Shown: positions 20,820-32,462, numbered from the stretch's first letter. The stretch is 64,000 nt of DNA from Myxococcales bacterium (GCA_016703425.1 JADJCA010000024.1:29051-93050); one strand, 5' to 3'. Made by a program: numbers and translations. The notes: generated by a model from the sequence alone, not told the origin.

Positions 20820-23225
20820 TTAGTTACGCAGCGGCTTGTTGTTCATGAGCATGTATTGCATGCGCTCTTGGCTCTTCGCCTCGCCGCAGAGGCTGATGAA
20901 GGCCTCGCGCTCCAGTTCGAGCATCTCGTCTTCGGTGACCTCGCGGGCCGCGCCACCGCGACCTCCGCACAGGACCTCGGCGAGCTTGACGGCGATCTTC
21001 GCGTCGTGCGGGCTCGCGTGGCCGCCGTCGACGAGCGTCCCGACCATCATCTTGAGGGTCGCGATGCCGCTGTCACCGGGCAGCGTGTAGGCCTTGGGTG
21101 CCGGCGGGTGGTAGCCGGCGTTGGCCATGCCGATGACGCGGGCCTTCGCCTCCGCGAGCTGCCGCGCGCGGTCGAAGGAGACGCCGTCGGTCTTGCGGAA
21201 GTAACCGAAGGCCTTCGCTTCGTCGGCGCTCGTCGCGACCTTGGCGAGGGCGATGTTCTTGAACACTTGAGTAACAACGGCGTACGAGTCGAGCTGCATG
21301 CCTTCGGGCACGCCTTCAAAGGCGCGCCAGAGCATGTTCATGGTGCCGGCCCCGCCGGGAATCAAGCCGACGGCAACTTCGACGAGGCCCGAGTACGTCT
21401 CGGCCGCGGCTTGAACGGCGTCGCAGCCGAAACAGAGCTCGAGGCCGCCGCCGAGGGTCATGTTGTAGGGAGCCGCGACGACGGGCACGCGCGCGTATTT
21501 CATGCGCTGCGTGGCGTACTGGTAGTTCTTCACCATCGTGCGGATCTGATCCCAGGCGCCGCCGCCGGCGGCCATGACGACGAGCATCAGGTTGGCGCCG
21601 ACGCAGAAGAACTCGCCTTGGTTGAAGACGACCATGCCGCGAAAGTCGCGCTCGGCGCGCGCCGAGGCGTCGTGCAACATCTGGATGGTGTCCGGGTCGA
21701 TGCTGTTCGCCTTCGTCTTGAAGGTGACGCCGAGGACTCCATCGCCGAGGTCCCAGGCTTCGGCGCCGTCGTTCTTGAGCACCGGCGCGCCGCCCTTGCG
21801 CGTCTGCGCGAGCGTGGCGTTGCGCGGGTCTTGCGTGACCTTCTCGTATTCGTTCTTTAGCGGCGACCAGACGGAGCCATCGTCCTTGTAGAAGCAGGTG
21901 GCGCCGGTGGCGCGCATCTTCTTGATCCATTCGGGGAGGGCGATGCCGTCTTTCTCCATGCGCTCGCAGGTGGCCACGAAGCCGAGCGCGTCCCAAGATT
22001 CGAAGGGGCCGAGGTCCCAGCTGTAGCCCCACTTCATCGCGTCATCGATGGCGACGACCGAGTCGGCGATCTCGGGGATGCGCCTGGCCGCGTAGGCCAT
22101 CGACTTGGACGCGATCTTCCACGCGAAGGTGCCGGCCTTGCCGGTGTCGGCGGCGAGCTTCTGGAGTCGCTCCTTCGGATCCTCGAGCTTCGCGATGGCC
22201 TTGCAGGTGTTCTTGATGCTCTCGTCGCCACCCTTGGCGCGGTACTCGAGCTTGTACGGGTCGAAGGTCTCGATGCTCTTGTTGGCGCCCTTCTTGTAGA
22301 AGCCGCCCTTGGTCTTGTTGCCGAGGAGCTTCTTTTCGACCATCGCTTGGATGTAGGCCGGCAGCGCGAAGACGGCGCGGTCTTCGTCGTCGGGGAGCGC
22401 GTCGAAGCAGTTTTTGGCGACGTGGGCGAAGGTGTCGAGGCCGACGAGATCGCCGGTGCGGAAGCTCGCGCTCTTCGGGTGCGCCATTGGCGTGCCGGTG
22501 ATCGCGTCGATGTCTTCCGGCGCCAGGCCGTCTTTGAGCATCTCGTGGATGGTCGTCATCATGGCTTGGATGCCGATGCGGTTGCCCACGAAGTTCGGCG
22601 TGTCCTTGCCCCAAACGATGCCTTTGCCCAAGACCTCGCGACCGAAGGACTCGATGCGCGTCTTGGTCTCGGCCGAGCAGTCGGGCCCCGCCACGAGCTC
22701 GAGGAGCTTCATGTAGCGAACGGGGTTGAAGAAGTGCATGACGAGGAAGCGCTGCCGGAAGGACTCGGAGCGACCCTTCGTCATGTCGACGATGCGAAGG
22801 CCGGAGGTGTTGGACGCCACGACGGCGTGGGGCGGCAGCGTCTTCTCGAGTCGCTCGAAGAGCGCCTGCTTCGGCTCGAGCTTCTCGATGATGGCCTCGA
22901 TGACGAGATCGCAGTCAGCGAGCTTGTCGAAGTCGTCTTCCGTGTTGCCCGTGGAGACGAGGTGCGCGAACGACTTGTGAAAGAAGAGCGCTGGCTTGTT
23001 CTTGATGGCCTTCTCGAGGCCGCCCTCGGCGAAGCGGCTGCGCGCACGCTTGTCCGTCTTCTCGGCGTCCGTCAGGTTGGGCGGGACGATGTCGATGAGG
23101 ACGACGCGGAGGCCTGCGTTGGCGAGGTGGGCGGCGATGCCGGCGCCCATGACGCCGGCGCCGATGACGCCCACTTTGTGGATGGGGCCGGCGGGGCGGG
23201 GTGAACCTTTGGGAGAGTCACTCAT
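20820..23225 (-). CDS. fadN: 3-hydroxyacyl-CoA dehydrogenase / enoyl-CoA hydratase
   Basis: 801 residues from the ATG at 23225, which opens just before the NAD-binding motif GVIGAGVMGAGIAAHLANAG. Domain order is dehydrogenase first (two 3HCDH parts to ~400) and enoyl-CoA hydratase last (~500-720, with oxyanion-hole strands MVVFNQGEFFCVGANL and NMTLGGGLELCFGCD). This is the order of Bacillus FadN rather than Escherichia FadB/FadJ. Near LGGGLEL and GLVEVAVGLIPGGAGT the hydratase glutamates can be placed. It performs the middle two steps of beta-oxidation and feeds the thiolase 10 bases downstream. Confidence 0.9.
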   Translation of the reverse strand: MSDSPKGSPRPAGPIHKVGVIGAGVMGAGIAAHLANAGLRVVLIDIVPPNLTDAEKTDKRARSRFAEGGLEKAIKNKPALFFHKSFAHLVSTGNTEDDFDKLADCDLVIEAIIEKLEPKQALFERLEKTLPPHAVVASNTSGLRIVDMTKGRSESFRQRFLVMHFFNPVRYMKLLELVAGPDCSAETKTRIESFGREVLGKGIVWGKDTPNFVGNRIGIQAMMTTIHEMLKDGLAPEDIDAITGTPMAHPKSASFRTGDLVGLDTFAHVAKNCFDALPDDEDRAVFALPAYIQAMVEKKLLGNKTKGGFYKKGANKSIETFDPYKLEYRAKGGDESIKNTCKAIAKLEDPKERLQKLAADTGKAGTFAWKIASKSMAYAARRIPEIADSVVAIDDAMKWGYSWDLGPFESWDALGFVATCERMEKDGIALPEWIKKMRATGATCFYKDDGSVWSPLKNEYEKVTQDPRNATLAQTRKGGAPVLKNDGAEAWDLGDGVLGVTFKTKANSIDPDTIQMLHDASARAERDFRGMVVFNQGEFFCVGANLMLVVMAAGGGAWDQIRTMVKNYQYATQRMKYARVPVVAAPYNMTLGGGLELCFGCDAVQAAAETYSGLVEVAVGLIPGGAGTMNMLWRAFEGVPEGMQLDSYAVVTQVFKNIALAKVATSADEAKAFGYFRKTDGVSFDRARQLAEAKARVIGMANAGYHPPAPKAYTLPGDSGIATLKMMVGTLVDGGHASPHDAKIAVKLAEVLCGGRGGAAREVTEDEMLELEREAFISLCGEAKSQERMQYMLMNNKPLRN

Positions 23226-23821
23226 GTGCGCGGATCTCGCGCCGTTTTGTTCCCGCGGCAAGAGGCGGGCGGGCTTTTGTGGCTCGGTGCCGTGACGCGG
23301 CAGGGTGCGCCAACCGCCCGCGGGGTCAGCAGAATTCGTCAACGCTTAGCATGCACAGCGACGCTCTCGGCGGCCGTCGAGCCGCGTCGCCGGGGCCGCC
23401 ACGTGCCGCCAGATCGTGGGGCTCGCGGCTCGGATCTTCCGTGGCGTGATCCGACGTGTAGCCGCCTTGAAACACGCGCGCCGCGCCTACGCGGCACTGC
23501 GGCTAATAAAATCCGATAGTTGGGGGCGTGCCCACCACGTGGCGGGTGCGGCCCGACCCTTGCGACGTCGCCGACGTCAGTCTGAGGAGGTCGTGCAGCC
23601 GGGCGCGTTGGCGCTAAACGGGCTGTTATCGATCCCGGCTGGCGATCCGGGGTGGGGTGTCGAAATCCCCCACATGTGAGAGTTGTGCGGTTTCAGGGCC
23701 TCACGCACTCTGGGGACAAATTGCGCAGCTCATTACGCGCACTTCTGCCCAATTCGAGAGGGACAAAACAGCCTAAGATGGCGAAACCCGTCGCGGCACG
23801 CCGCCTGCACACACGGTAGGC
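23226..23821. other. Long intergenic region between fadN and an AraC gene
   Basis: About 600 bases with no frame that looks coding on either strand. It is divergent: fadN leaves to the left and the regulator to the right, so both promoters should be here. There are AT-richer islands at ~23504-23518 (CTAATAAAATCCGAT) and ~23720-23775 (AAATTGCGCAGCTCATTACGC and ACAAAACAGCCTAAGAT), unusual for this GC-rich DNA. The imperfect inverted repeat GCGC...CGCGC around 23727 could be an operator. No RNA gene seen. Confidence 0.5.
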
Positions 23822-24694
23822 ATGCTAAGCGAAGCCTTCCGACACGAACACCGCCTGGCCCTCCGTAACCCAGTTCGGGGGCTTCTCCTTTCACGGCTCG
23901 AGTTCTCGAACTCCAGCAGCGTCCGTCGCGCGGACATCATCGCCCCCTGGCACGAGATCCTCGTGTGCCTTGGCGGCGAGTGCATGGTCCAGCGCGCCCG
24001 AGACGCCTCGCCCCGCCTCATTCGGGAAGGCACGATCGTCGGGCTGAACCCCGGCGAGCGCTACAACGAGGAGCACTTCACGTCTGGCGCCGCCGGGGTG
24101 CTGGTGACCTTCGGCCTCCGCGACCTTGAAGCCCTCGGCATCGCCGACTTCGTCTTCGGCGATGGCGCCATCGAGGACGAGGCGTTCGTTCAAGCGGTTC
24201 GCGAGATCGTCCGCGCCGATGGCGAGACGGAGCCTGGCGAAGCGCTTCGCGACCTCCTCCAGGCCCTGACAGGGCGTCACGGCGTCGCGATCCCCGCCGA
24301 CAAGCTCTTCGCCGTGAAGCGCGAGATCGACAAGAACCCCCACGCGCCCCTCTACGTGGCGCAGCTGGCCGAGATGGCCAACATGCACCCCGAGACCTTC
24401 ACGCGCGCCTTCGCGCGCCGCTTCGGCATCACGCCGATTCGCTACCGCCTGCACCGCCGACTCCTCGAGGCGGCACACCTCCTCCTCACGGAGCCGCACA
24501 TGCTCGTCTCCGACGTGGCCACGCGGGTCGGCTTCGAAGACCTTCGGTTCTTCCACCGCTCGTTCCGCGGTCGCTCCGGCATCAGCCCCGCCGCGTACCG
24601 TCAATGGTTCTCGGAAGCGGCCCAGGGTCGTCGTCGCGCCTCGGGCATCCCGCCCAAGGCTGGCTCCTCGAGCTCCGGCGAAGCTGCCGCCTGA
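23822..24694 (+). CDS. AraC/XylS-family transcriptional regulator
   Basis: 290 residues. The N-terminal ~120 residues resemble a cupin-type sensor (WHEILVCLGGECMVQ, EGTIVGLNPGERYNEEHF). The C-terminal ~100 are the double helix-turn-helix of the family: LYVAQLAEMANMHPETFTRA as the first, VSDVATRVGFEDLRFFHRSF as the second, closing with GISPAAYRQWF. Some 30 extra residues after that are Ser/Ala/Gly-rich. It is divergent from fadN across the 600 bp gap, so regulation of fatty-acid degradation is a reasonable guess, not shown. Confidence 0.88.
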   Translation: MLSEAFRHEHRLALRNPVRGLLLSRLEFSNSSSVRRADIIAPWHEILVCLGGECMVQRARDASPRLIREGTIVGLNPGERYNEEHFTSGAAGVLVTFGLRDLEALGIADFVFGDGAIEDEAFVQAVREIVRADGETEPGEALRDLLQALTGRHGVAIPADKLFAVKREIDKNPHAPLYVAQLAEMANMHPETFTRAFARRFGITPIRYRLHRRLLEAAHLLLTEPHMLVSDVATRVGFEDLRFFHRSFRGRSGISPAAYRQWFSEAAQGRRRASGIPPKAGSSSSGEAAA

Positions 24695-24747
24695 GGGTCT
24701 CTTGGATGGTGCGCCGGCGAAGTCGGCGCACCGGTTCGCGAGGTCCT

Positions 24748-25668
24748 TCAGGGCTCGAGCGTGAACCCGAGGCCCGCCTTTTCGAGGCGGGCCTTCGTCG
24801 TTGCGATGGCCAAGGGGCTGCAGTCGAAGCCGATGGCGCGCCGCCCGGCGCGAGCCGCCGCTTCGAGCGTGGTGCCCGAACCGCAGAAGCCGTCGAGCAC
24901 GAGCTCACCTTCGCGGCTCGACGCGCGAACGATGCGGTCGAGCAGCTTGAGCGGCTTTTGCGTCGGATAGCCCGTGGTCTCGTCGCGAAGCGGCGTGTTC
25001 GCCACCATCGACGGGCAGTCGGTCCACACGCTGCCGATGGCGCGGCCCTCGTCGGCGTAGTAGCGATACGCGCGCTTGTTGACCACGCGCTCGCGGTACG
25101 CGCGGCCCTCTCCATCGACGGATTTGAAATGCATCGCGAGGCTCGTCTTCGCGAAGGGGGCGCGAAGGGCGGGGTCCTTGCCGTTCCAGGTGAACGCGTC
25201 GCTCGGCGCGTAGCAGAGGAGCGTCTGGTGGCCCAGCCCGGGACCGCGCCGCGTCTTCACGCCGTTGCCCGGCACCCAGATGACCTCACCACGAAAGGCA
25301 TCGCGGCCGAAGACCACGTCCATCACCCGCTTCGCCTCGTGCACCGCCCGCCCGTCGAGGTGAAGCCACACCGTGCCCGTCGGCGCGAGCACCGAGGCGA
25401 CGGCCCGCAGGCGCTCTTCGAGCCACGCGAGGTACGCGTCGAGCGTGGGCCACTTGTCGACGTAGGCGACGGGGCCCGCTGATTTCCCGGCGGCGCGAAG
25501 CTCACCTCGCTGCGTGCGGGCGCGAAACTCCACGCCGACAGCGAAGGGCGGGTCGAGGTAGGCGAGCGCGACGCTCGCGTCGGCCAAGAATTGAGGGACT
25601 GCGAGCGAGTCGCTCGCCACGAGACGAATGCTGGCGTCGCCGCGGTTCTCCTCTCTGCGCCTCTTCAC
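24748..25668 (-). CDS. Orphan DNA methyltransferase, beta class
   Basis: 306 residues from a GTG whose bases overlap the previous stop (GTGA). The catalytic motif DPPF is at 39-42 and the SAM-binding motif DGFCGSGTT at ~259-267, so motif IV precedes motif I as in beta-class amino-methyltransferases (N6-adenine or N4-cytosine). TGYPTQKPLKLLDRIVRASS is the usual motif just before the SAM site. The region 100-220 would hold target recognition. No restriction endonuclease gene lies next to it, so it is an orphan here. Its position as last gene of an operon with plsB and a MepA-like protein is unusual. Confidence 0.88.
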   Translation of the reverse strand: MKRRREENRGDASIRLVASDSLAVPQFLADASVALAYLDPPFAVGVEFRARTQRGELRAAGKSAGPVAYVDKWPTLDAYLAWLEERLRAVASVLAPTGTVWLHLDGRAVHEAKRVMDVVFGRDAFRGEVIWVPGNGVKTRRGPGLGHQTLLCYAPSDAFTWNGKDPALRAPFAKTSLAMHFKSVDGEGRAYRERVVNKRAYRYYADEGRAIGSVWTDCPSMVANTPLRDETTGYPTQKPLKLLDRIVRASSREGELVLDGFCGSGTTLEAAARAGRRAIGFDCSPLAIATTKARLEKAGLGFTLEP

Positions 25669-27134
25669 GGCTCGCTGGCCCCGGCGCTGGACGCGGCGCC
25701 CCAGGAGGCAGGCCGCGCGAGCTCTTGGACGAGGCTCGCGACCTCCAACGCCGAGTCCCCGGGCGTCGCCGGCGCGAGCCAGGCCCGAACCGGGCCCGAT
25801 GGGATGCAGCCACGAAGGACCTCTTCGGCGTCGCAGGCCGTGCGCACGTGAAAGTGGTCGTCGTGCTCGCCGCCGGGACTGGGCTGCACGAGCACGGAGA
25901 GCGCGCGGTACACGAGCTCGTCGGGCTCGCCGCGCGCGACGGCCCAGTCGAGCAACATCGCGCGAACGCGCCGGCTGGCGAAGACGAATTGCACCCGCGC
26001 CTCGTCGTCCGAGAGCAACGCGCGGAGCAAGAGCCATTGACGGGCCACGTCGAAGCGCAAGAAGCGCTTGCCGCGCTCGTCCCACGCGAGGCCGTCCTCG
26101 CGTACGTGCACGAAACCAGGGCTGGTGACGGGCGCGCCGTCGAGCGTCGTTAGGTAGAGCAGGATGTCCGCGTCGCGGCCGCTCCGATGAGAGAGGTGCG
26201 GCAAGAGAACACCGCCGGTCGGTGCCGAGAGATCGCCGAGGACGAGCACCGCGCCGGGCCGCGCGCGAGCCACGTGATCGGCGGCGCGCGTGAGGACGGT
26301 GGCGAACCGCGGGGTCGCGTAGCGGCGATCGTTCTTGCGCAGGAAGCGCAGATGAGCCGACTCCTCCACGCGTTCGCCTCCGACGAGGACGCCGCGGTGC
26401 GGAAGTCCGACGGACCCGGCGAGGCCGGGCCGAAGGGGCGTCGGCGCGTGACTGCAGCCCGCTTGCAGCGACGCCAGCAGAAGCCCCGCTGACAAGCGCC
26501 GCCTCCGGCCGGAGCGAAGCGCGGCAGCGGCGAGAAGGACCGCCCCAAAGGTGAGGACTGGAGCCGTCGCGGGCGAGCGAGCCGTGCCTACCGACCCGAG
26601 GGCGCAGCCGCCGCCTGGCGCGAGCGGCAGCGGGGCCGTCGCGGTCGGTGCAGCGGCGTCGGTCGTCGTTTGCAGGGGCGCCGCGACGCAGTTGCCGATG
26701 TCGGCGCCCGACGCGTCGCAGACGGCCCCGTTGGGGCAGGGGACACCCGCGGCGCGGCAGCCGGGCGCGCACTCGCCGCCGCGGCAAACGCGCGCGCCCA
26801 TGCCCTGACAGTCGACGTCGCTGGCGCAGCCGCAGCTTCCGCCGGAGAGGCAACGCGCGCCACTCTCGGCGCTGCGACATGCGGCGCTCCGCTCCGGTGA
26901 GCACTGGACGCAGCGCCCGTACGCGGCCCGCGCCATCGAGCGCTCGCAGACGCGGCCGCCGCACGGGGCGTCGTCGACGCACTCGACGCACGAGCCGGCC
27001 AGTGGATCGCAGACGAGAAACGGTGCGCTCGTGCACTCGGCGTCCGCGGAGCACAGAGCGAGCGCCGGCGCCGCCCGGAGCGTTGCGGCAAGGACGGCGG
27101 CAAACGCGATGACAAGACTCCTCCGCGAACTCAT
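25665..27134 (-). CDS. Cys-rich / MepA-like endopeptidase chimera
   Basis: 489 residues. There is a signal peptide to ~27, then about 120 residues of Cys-rich repeats. A Gly-Gly-Cys, hydrophobic run and Arg cluster follow at 174-213 (GGGCALGS ... RSGRRRR), which resembles a MYXO-CTERM-type sorting tail. It is followed at once by a second signal-like stretch ending in lipobox LQAGC (Cys227). The C-terminal half is a LAS metallopeptidase of the MepA type: SHRSGRDAD (His316, Asp323) and HDDHFHVR (424-431). MepA cuts peptidoglycan cross-links. An internal TTG at 26495 preceded by GGAGG with 6-base spacing could start the second half as a separate lipoprotein. Start and stop overlap plsB and the methyltransferase by 4 bases each. 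Confidence 0.75.
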   Translation of the reverse strand: MSSRRSLVIAFAAVLAATLRAAPALALCSADAECTSAPFLVCDPLAGSCVECVDDAPCGGRVCERSMARAAYGRCVQCSPERSAACRSAESGARCLSGGSCGCASDVDCQGMGARVCRGGECAPGCRAAGVPCPNGAVCDASGADIGNCVAAPLQTTTDAAAPTATAPLPLAPGGGCALGSVGTARSPATAPVLTFGAVLLAAAALRSGRRRRLSAGLLLASLQAGCSHAPTPLRPGLAGSVGLPHRGVLVGGERVEESAHLRFLRKNDRRYATPRFATVLTRAADHVARARPGAVLVLGDLSAPTGGVLLPHLSHRSGRDADILLYLTTLDGAPVTSPGFVHVREDGLAWDERGKRFLRFDVARQWLLLRALLSDDEARVQFVFASRRVRAMLLDWAVARGEPDELVYRALSVLVQPSPGGEHDDHFHVRTACDAEEVLRGCIPSGPVRAWLAPATPGDSALEVASLVQELARPASWGAASSAGASEP

Positions 27135-29755
27135 GGCTCCGGCTTCAAGAACGAGACGATGCGGGCCTCGATGGTACGCGCCGCCTCCGGCGCTTGGTAA
27201 GACTCGGCGAGGGCGATCTTGCCGTCAGCTCGGGTCAGGTAGCCAAGGTCGAGGAACGCCTCAAGAGCATTTTCCACGAGCGGTCGGCTGATGGCTTCGC
27301 GGAGCTCAAGTTCGCCCTTGAGGAACATTTTGTCGCCGAGCGTGAGCGCGCGACGGCCAATCTCCTTTGTGCTCTGGCCACCCCGCTCGGCGAGCGCGAC
27401 GGCGCGCGCGGCGAGGCGGTATCCCTCGAGGAAGGACTGAATCATGCGGCCGTAGAGCAAGAGCCGCGCTTGGCTATCGGCAGGGCCCGGCGCGATCAGG
27501 TTGCCTGCGACGGCGAGGTCACCGGCGCGAACCATCGAAGCGAGCGTGTCGTCAAAGATTTTGTCGAAGTTGGCGTCCGCGCGGAACTGAAACTCGTGCT
27601 TCAAGAGGCGCGAGAGGAATCGAACGCGCTCGCGCACGACGTCGACGGCGGTCGGCGGAGCCTCGCGGCCGACGGCGCCAAGGGCCCAGGTGATCAAGGC
27701 TTCGGAGACGAGGAAGTGCACGACGCCGTTCTTGGCGAGCTCAAGCGAGAGGCGGCCTTCGTCTTTGACGACGAAGATCGCCGCGGTGTTCTGCCGCGAG
27801 ACGGCGACGTAGTCGCGCTCCTTGACCTTCTTGCCCGGGAGCCGCACGTCCACGTGCTTCGCGCGGACGTAGAGCTCGCAGGCTTCACGGATCGCCTCCT
27901 CGCGAATGTCGCCGTGCTTCGCCGGGTGCTCGAGGGTCGGAGAAAAACGGGCGCCGTGACCGTGCAGGAGTAGCGCGAGCCGCCGCGACGCCGCCGCGAG
28001 CTCGTCGTAGGACACGCCCCGCGACGGGTGCGTCAACATCGCGGCCGCGACGAGGCTGCCGGGGGTCACCGCCGTGACGTCGTTGATCTCGTTCATCACG
28101 CGATAGGCGAGACGCGTCACGAGTGCGCGGCGCCGCGCCGGACTGAGGGACGCCGCCTCCGCCGGTAGCGGCGTGCCCATCTCGCGGGCTACCTGGTCGA
28201 GCGTGAGAAGGTCGCCGAACTGAACGTTGATGCGGCCGTACCGTCCGATGAGGAGCGCCAGGCTCGAGAGGAGGCCGCGGACGTCCTCCTTGCGCTTCTC
28301 GCCGCCCGAGAGCTCGCGCACGAAGGCGTCCTCCTCGACCATGCGCTCGTAGCCGATGGAAATCGGTGCGAAGTACACCTTCCTCGACTCGGCTCCGAGC
28401 GCCGCTTCGACGACGATGTTGAGGAGGCCCAGCTTCGGCGAGAGGAGCTTGCCGGTGCGCGAGCGCCCGCCCTCGAGAAAGAACTCGATGGACCAGCCAT
28501 CGAGGATGAGGCGCCGCATGTACGCGTCGACGACGGCGCCGTAGAGCCGATCGCCCTTGAAGCTGCGCCTTATGAAGAAGGCGCCCCCGTTGCGAAGGAT
28601 CGCGCCAACGGGGAAGAAGTTGAGGTTGTCCCCGGCGGCGATGAGGGGAAGCTGCACGTGATTCGTGTAAAGGACGTAGGAAAGGACCAGGTAGTCGATG
28701 TGCGACTTGTGACTGGGCAAGAGCACGACGACGGCGTCTTTTGCCGTCGCGCGGAGACGCTCGAGGCCGACCTTGTCGTATTCGATGTCCGTGAACATGC
28801 GCGCGAAGGTCTGGTCGAAGGCGGCGTCGAGGGCCGCGACCGTCGTCATGTCGAGGTCGGCCTCGAGCTCGCGCAAGATGTCCGTCGCGCGCGTCGCGAC
28901 GACGCGCTGCTCCAGGGCCCCTTCGCCGGCCATGTCCTTCATGACCTTCTGAAGCTTGGGGCTGCGAAGGACCTCCTCGCGCACGCGCTCGCGGGACTTC
29001 TTGCCGGGCCCAAGGACCGACCGACGCTCCCGCTCGAGGCGCCGGAGCAGCACGTACACGAGTCGCCTCACGAGCACGTCGTCGCTCGGGGTCTCGGCGC
29101 CCTCCTGCGCGAGGAACGTCTCGAGATCGACGGGCTCTCCGGCGCGGAGCGCGACGTGGCGGTAGTTGGCGAGGAATTGCCCCATCGTGCGGAGACGGCC
29201 GGGCCACTCGCGGGAGCCGAGCAGAACGTCCTCGAGGCGGCGCTCGTCTTGGTCTGGGAACTTCGACCAAACAAAGACCTGCGGCACGAGCAGGATCGGG
29301 CGTCGGCTCTCGCGCTGGAGCGCGAAGAGCTCTCGCAGGAATGGGTCGCCTTCGCTCTTGCCGCGACGCTGGACGTCGAGGACGCCCGGCGGCCTCTTGA
29401 GGAAAAGGACTGCCGACGCGCCCTCGGCGACGGCGCGTCTCAGGTCCGCGACGTTCTCTCCCATGTCTTTCGGAGCGAGCGCTTGCAGCCACCCGCGGCC
29501 CATGGGCTCGAGGAGCCAGAGGCCTAGATCGTTGGCGAAACGAACGCGCGGCAGCCGAAGCCGCTTGGTGAGGTGGTCGAGGGCAAAGAAGTCGACGAAG
29601 GAGACGCTCCGGAGGACGTAGATGACCGTGCCGTGCGCGTCGGCTTCGCGGACCTTGGCGGCCCACGCCTCGTCGACCTCGATGTGCGCGAAGAAGCGAT
29701 CGTAGAGCCAACCGAGCAGCGGGTTGGGCTCGTAGGGGTCGAGGCGGCGCGTCAT
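27131..29755 (-). CDS. plsB: Glycerol-3-phosphate acyltransferase PlsB
   Basis: 874 residues, close to the family norm. The acyltransferase motifs are in order: SHKSHIDYL (HX4D), GGAFFIRRSFKGD, FFLEGGRSRTGKLLSPK and VYFAPISIGYER. The N-terminal 200 residues and C-terminal ~300 residues match the long PlsB layout rather than PlsY. PlsB acylates sn-glycerol-3-phosphate at position 1, the first step of phospholipid synthesis, on the inner membrane. Its stop overlaps the next start (ATGA), so the endopeptidase chimera should be made from the same mRNA. Confidence 0.93.
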   Translation of the reverse strand: MTRRLDPYEPNPLLGWLYDRFFAHIEVDEAWAAKVREADAHGTVIYVLRSVSFVDFFALDHLTKRLRLPRVRFANDLGLWLLEPMGRGWLQALAPKDMGENVADLRRAVAEGASAVLFLKRPPGVLDVQRRGKSEGDPFLRELFALQRESRRPILLVPQVFVWSKFPDQDERRLEDVLLGSREWPGRLRTMGQFLANYRHVALRAGEPVDLETFLAQEGAETPSDDVLVRRLVYVLLRRLERERRSVLGPGKKSRERVREEVLRSPKLQKVMKDMAGEGALEQRVVATRATDILRELEADLDMTTVAALDAAFDQTFARMFTDIEYDKVGLERLRATAKDAVVVLLPSHKSHIDYLVLSYVLYTNHVQLPLIAAGDNLNFFPVGAILRNGGAFFIRRSFKGDRLYGAVVDAYMRRLILDGWSIEFFLEGGRSRTGKLLSPKLGLLNIVVEAALGAESRKVYFAPISIGYERMVEEDAFVRELSGGEKRKEDVRGLLSSLALLIGRYGRINVQFGDLLTLDQVAREMGTPLPAEAASLSPARRRALVTRLAYRVMNEINDVTAVTPGSLVAAAMLTHPSRGVSYDELAAASRRLALLLHGHGARFSPTLEHPAKHGDIREEAIREACELYVRAKHVDVRLPGKKVKERDYVAVSRQNTAAIFVVKDEGRLSLELAKNGVVHFLVSEALITWALGAVGREAPPTAVDVVRERVRFLSRLLKHEFQFRADANFDKIFDDTLASMVRAGDLAVAGNLIAPGPADSQARLLLYGRMIQSFLEGYRLAARAVALAERGGQSTKEIGRRALTLGDKMFLKGELELREAISRPLVENALEAFLDLGYLTRADGKIALAESYQAPEAARTIEARIVSFLKPEP

Positions 29756-29809
29756 CGGCAGGTCGCGACGAAACAGTGCTGTTGCGCTAGCGTCGCGTGC
29801 GGGCCGACG

Positions 29810-30427
29810 TCATCCGCCGAAGGTGCGCTTCATGACCTCGATGATGCGCTTGGTGGTGTCGGGCTTGAGCCCGGTCTTTTGCCCGTGCGGCCAGACGAAA
29901 CCGAAGGTCCGAACCTGGTTGCAGGAGAGCGAGACGAGGACGTCGGCGGGCGGCTGGCCGCGTTGGGCGACAGCGACACCAAACTCGGCGTACATGCAGC
30001 TCTCGCGTGGCATGTCGAAGTTGGACTCCTTGCCGAGGATGTCCATCATCTCGGCGTGAATGCTCGGGTCTGCCACGTTCACGTTGCCGAGGATGCGGAA
30101 CTCGTGAAACCGAGCGACCTGCGCCTGAGCCGCGGGCGCCGCGGCCGTGCCTGGGATGAGGCCCGGCGGCAAAAGGCCAGGAGGCAACATCTGCGCGCCG
30201 GCTGTGATCCATTGTTGGATTTGGGGCGGGAGCGCGAAGCCCCCCACAGTGGCGCCCGGCGCGGCGGCGGCTTGTGCCGGCGGTTCGAAGTTCTGGAGCC
30301 GGAAGACGGTCATCGGCGCCGCGTCTTTCTTCAACGTATCGAAGGGTTGAGCCAGCGTTGCGGCGCAGCCGACGAGCGTCCCAGCGGCGACGGCGGTGAA
30401 CGATACGAGTCCAAGGAGAAGCTTCAT
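29810..30427 (-). CDS. Exported lipoprotein of unknown function
   Basis: 205 residues from the ATG at 30427, which has GAGG six bases upstream; a second ATG two codons earlier is less well placed. Lipobox TLVGC (Cys21). The first half is Pro/Ala/Gly-rich (PPGLLPPGLIPGTAAAPAAQA). The second half is a ~90-residue folded domain with VARFHEFRILGNVNVADPS, ESCMYAEFGVAVAQ and LSCNQVRTFGFVWP, where the two Cys may pair. It precedes plsB by 54 bases on the same strand. Confidence 0.65.
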   Translation of the reverse strand: MKLLLGLVSFTAVAAGTLVGCAATLAQPFDTLKKDAAPMTVFRLQNFEPPAQAAAAPGATVGGFALPPQIQQWITAGAQMLPPGLLPPGLIPGTAAAPAAQAQVARFHEFRILGNVNVADPSIHAEMMDILGKESNFDMPRESCMYAEFGVAVAQRGQPPADVLVSLSCNQVRTFGFVWPHGQKTGLKPDTTKRIIEVMKRTFGG

Positions 30428-30505
30428 TGGCATCCTCGGAGCGCGGGTGATGTATGGCGCGCTCGCCCTATCAGGCCACGACCATAGCGCGATTTTCCCC
30501 CTCGC

Positions 30506-32398
<1,893 letters not shown>

Positions 32399-32462
32399 AG
32401 CGAGGCGCCCCGCCCGAAAATCCGCGCTCCGCCGGGAACGGCGGCGCGAGAAAGCCACCGCG

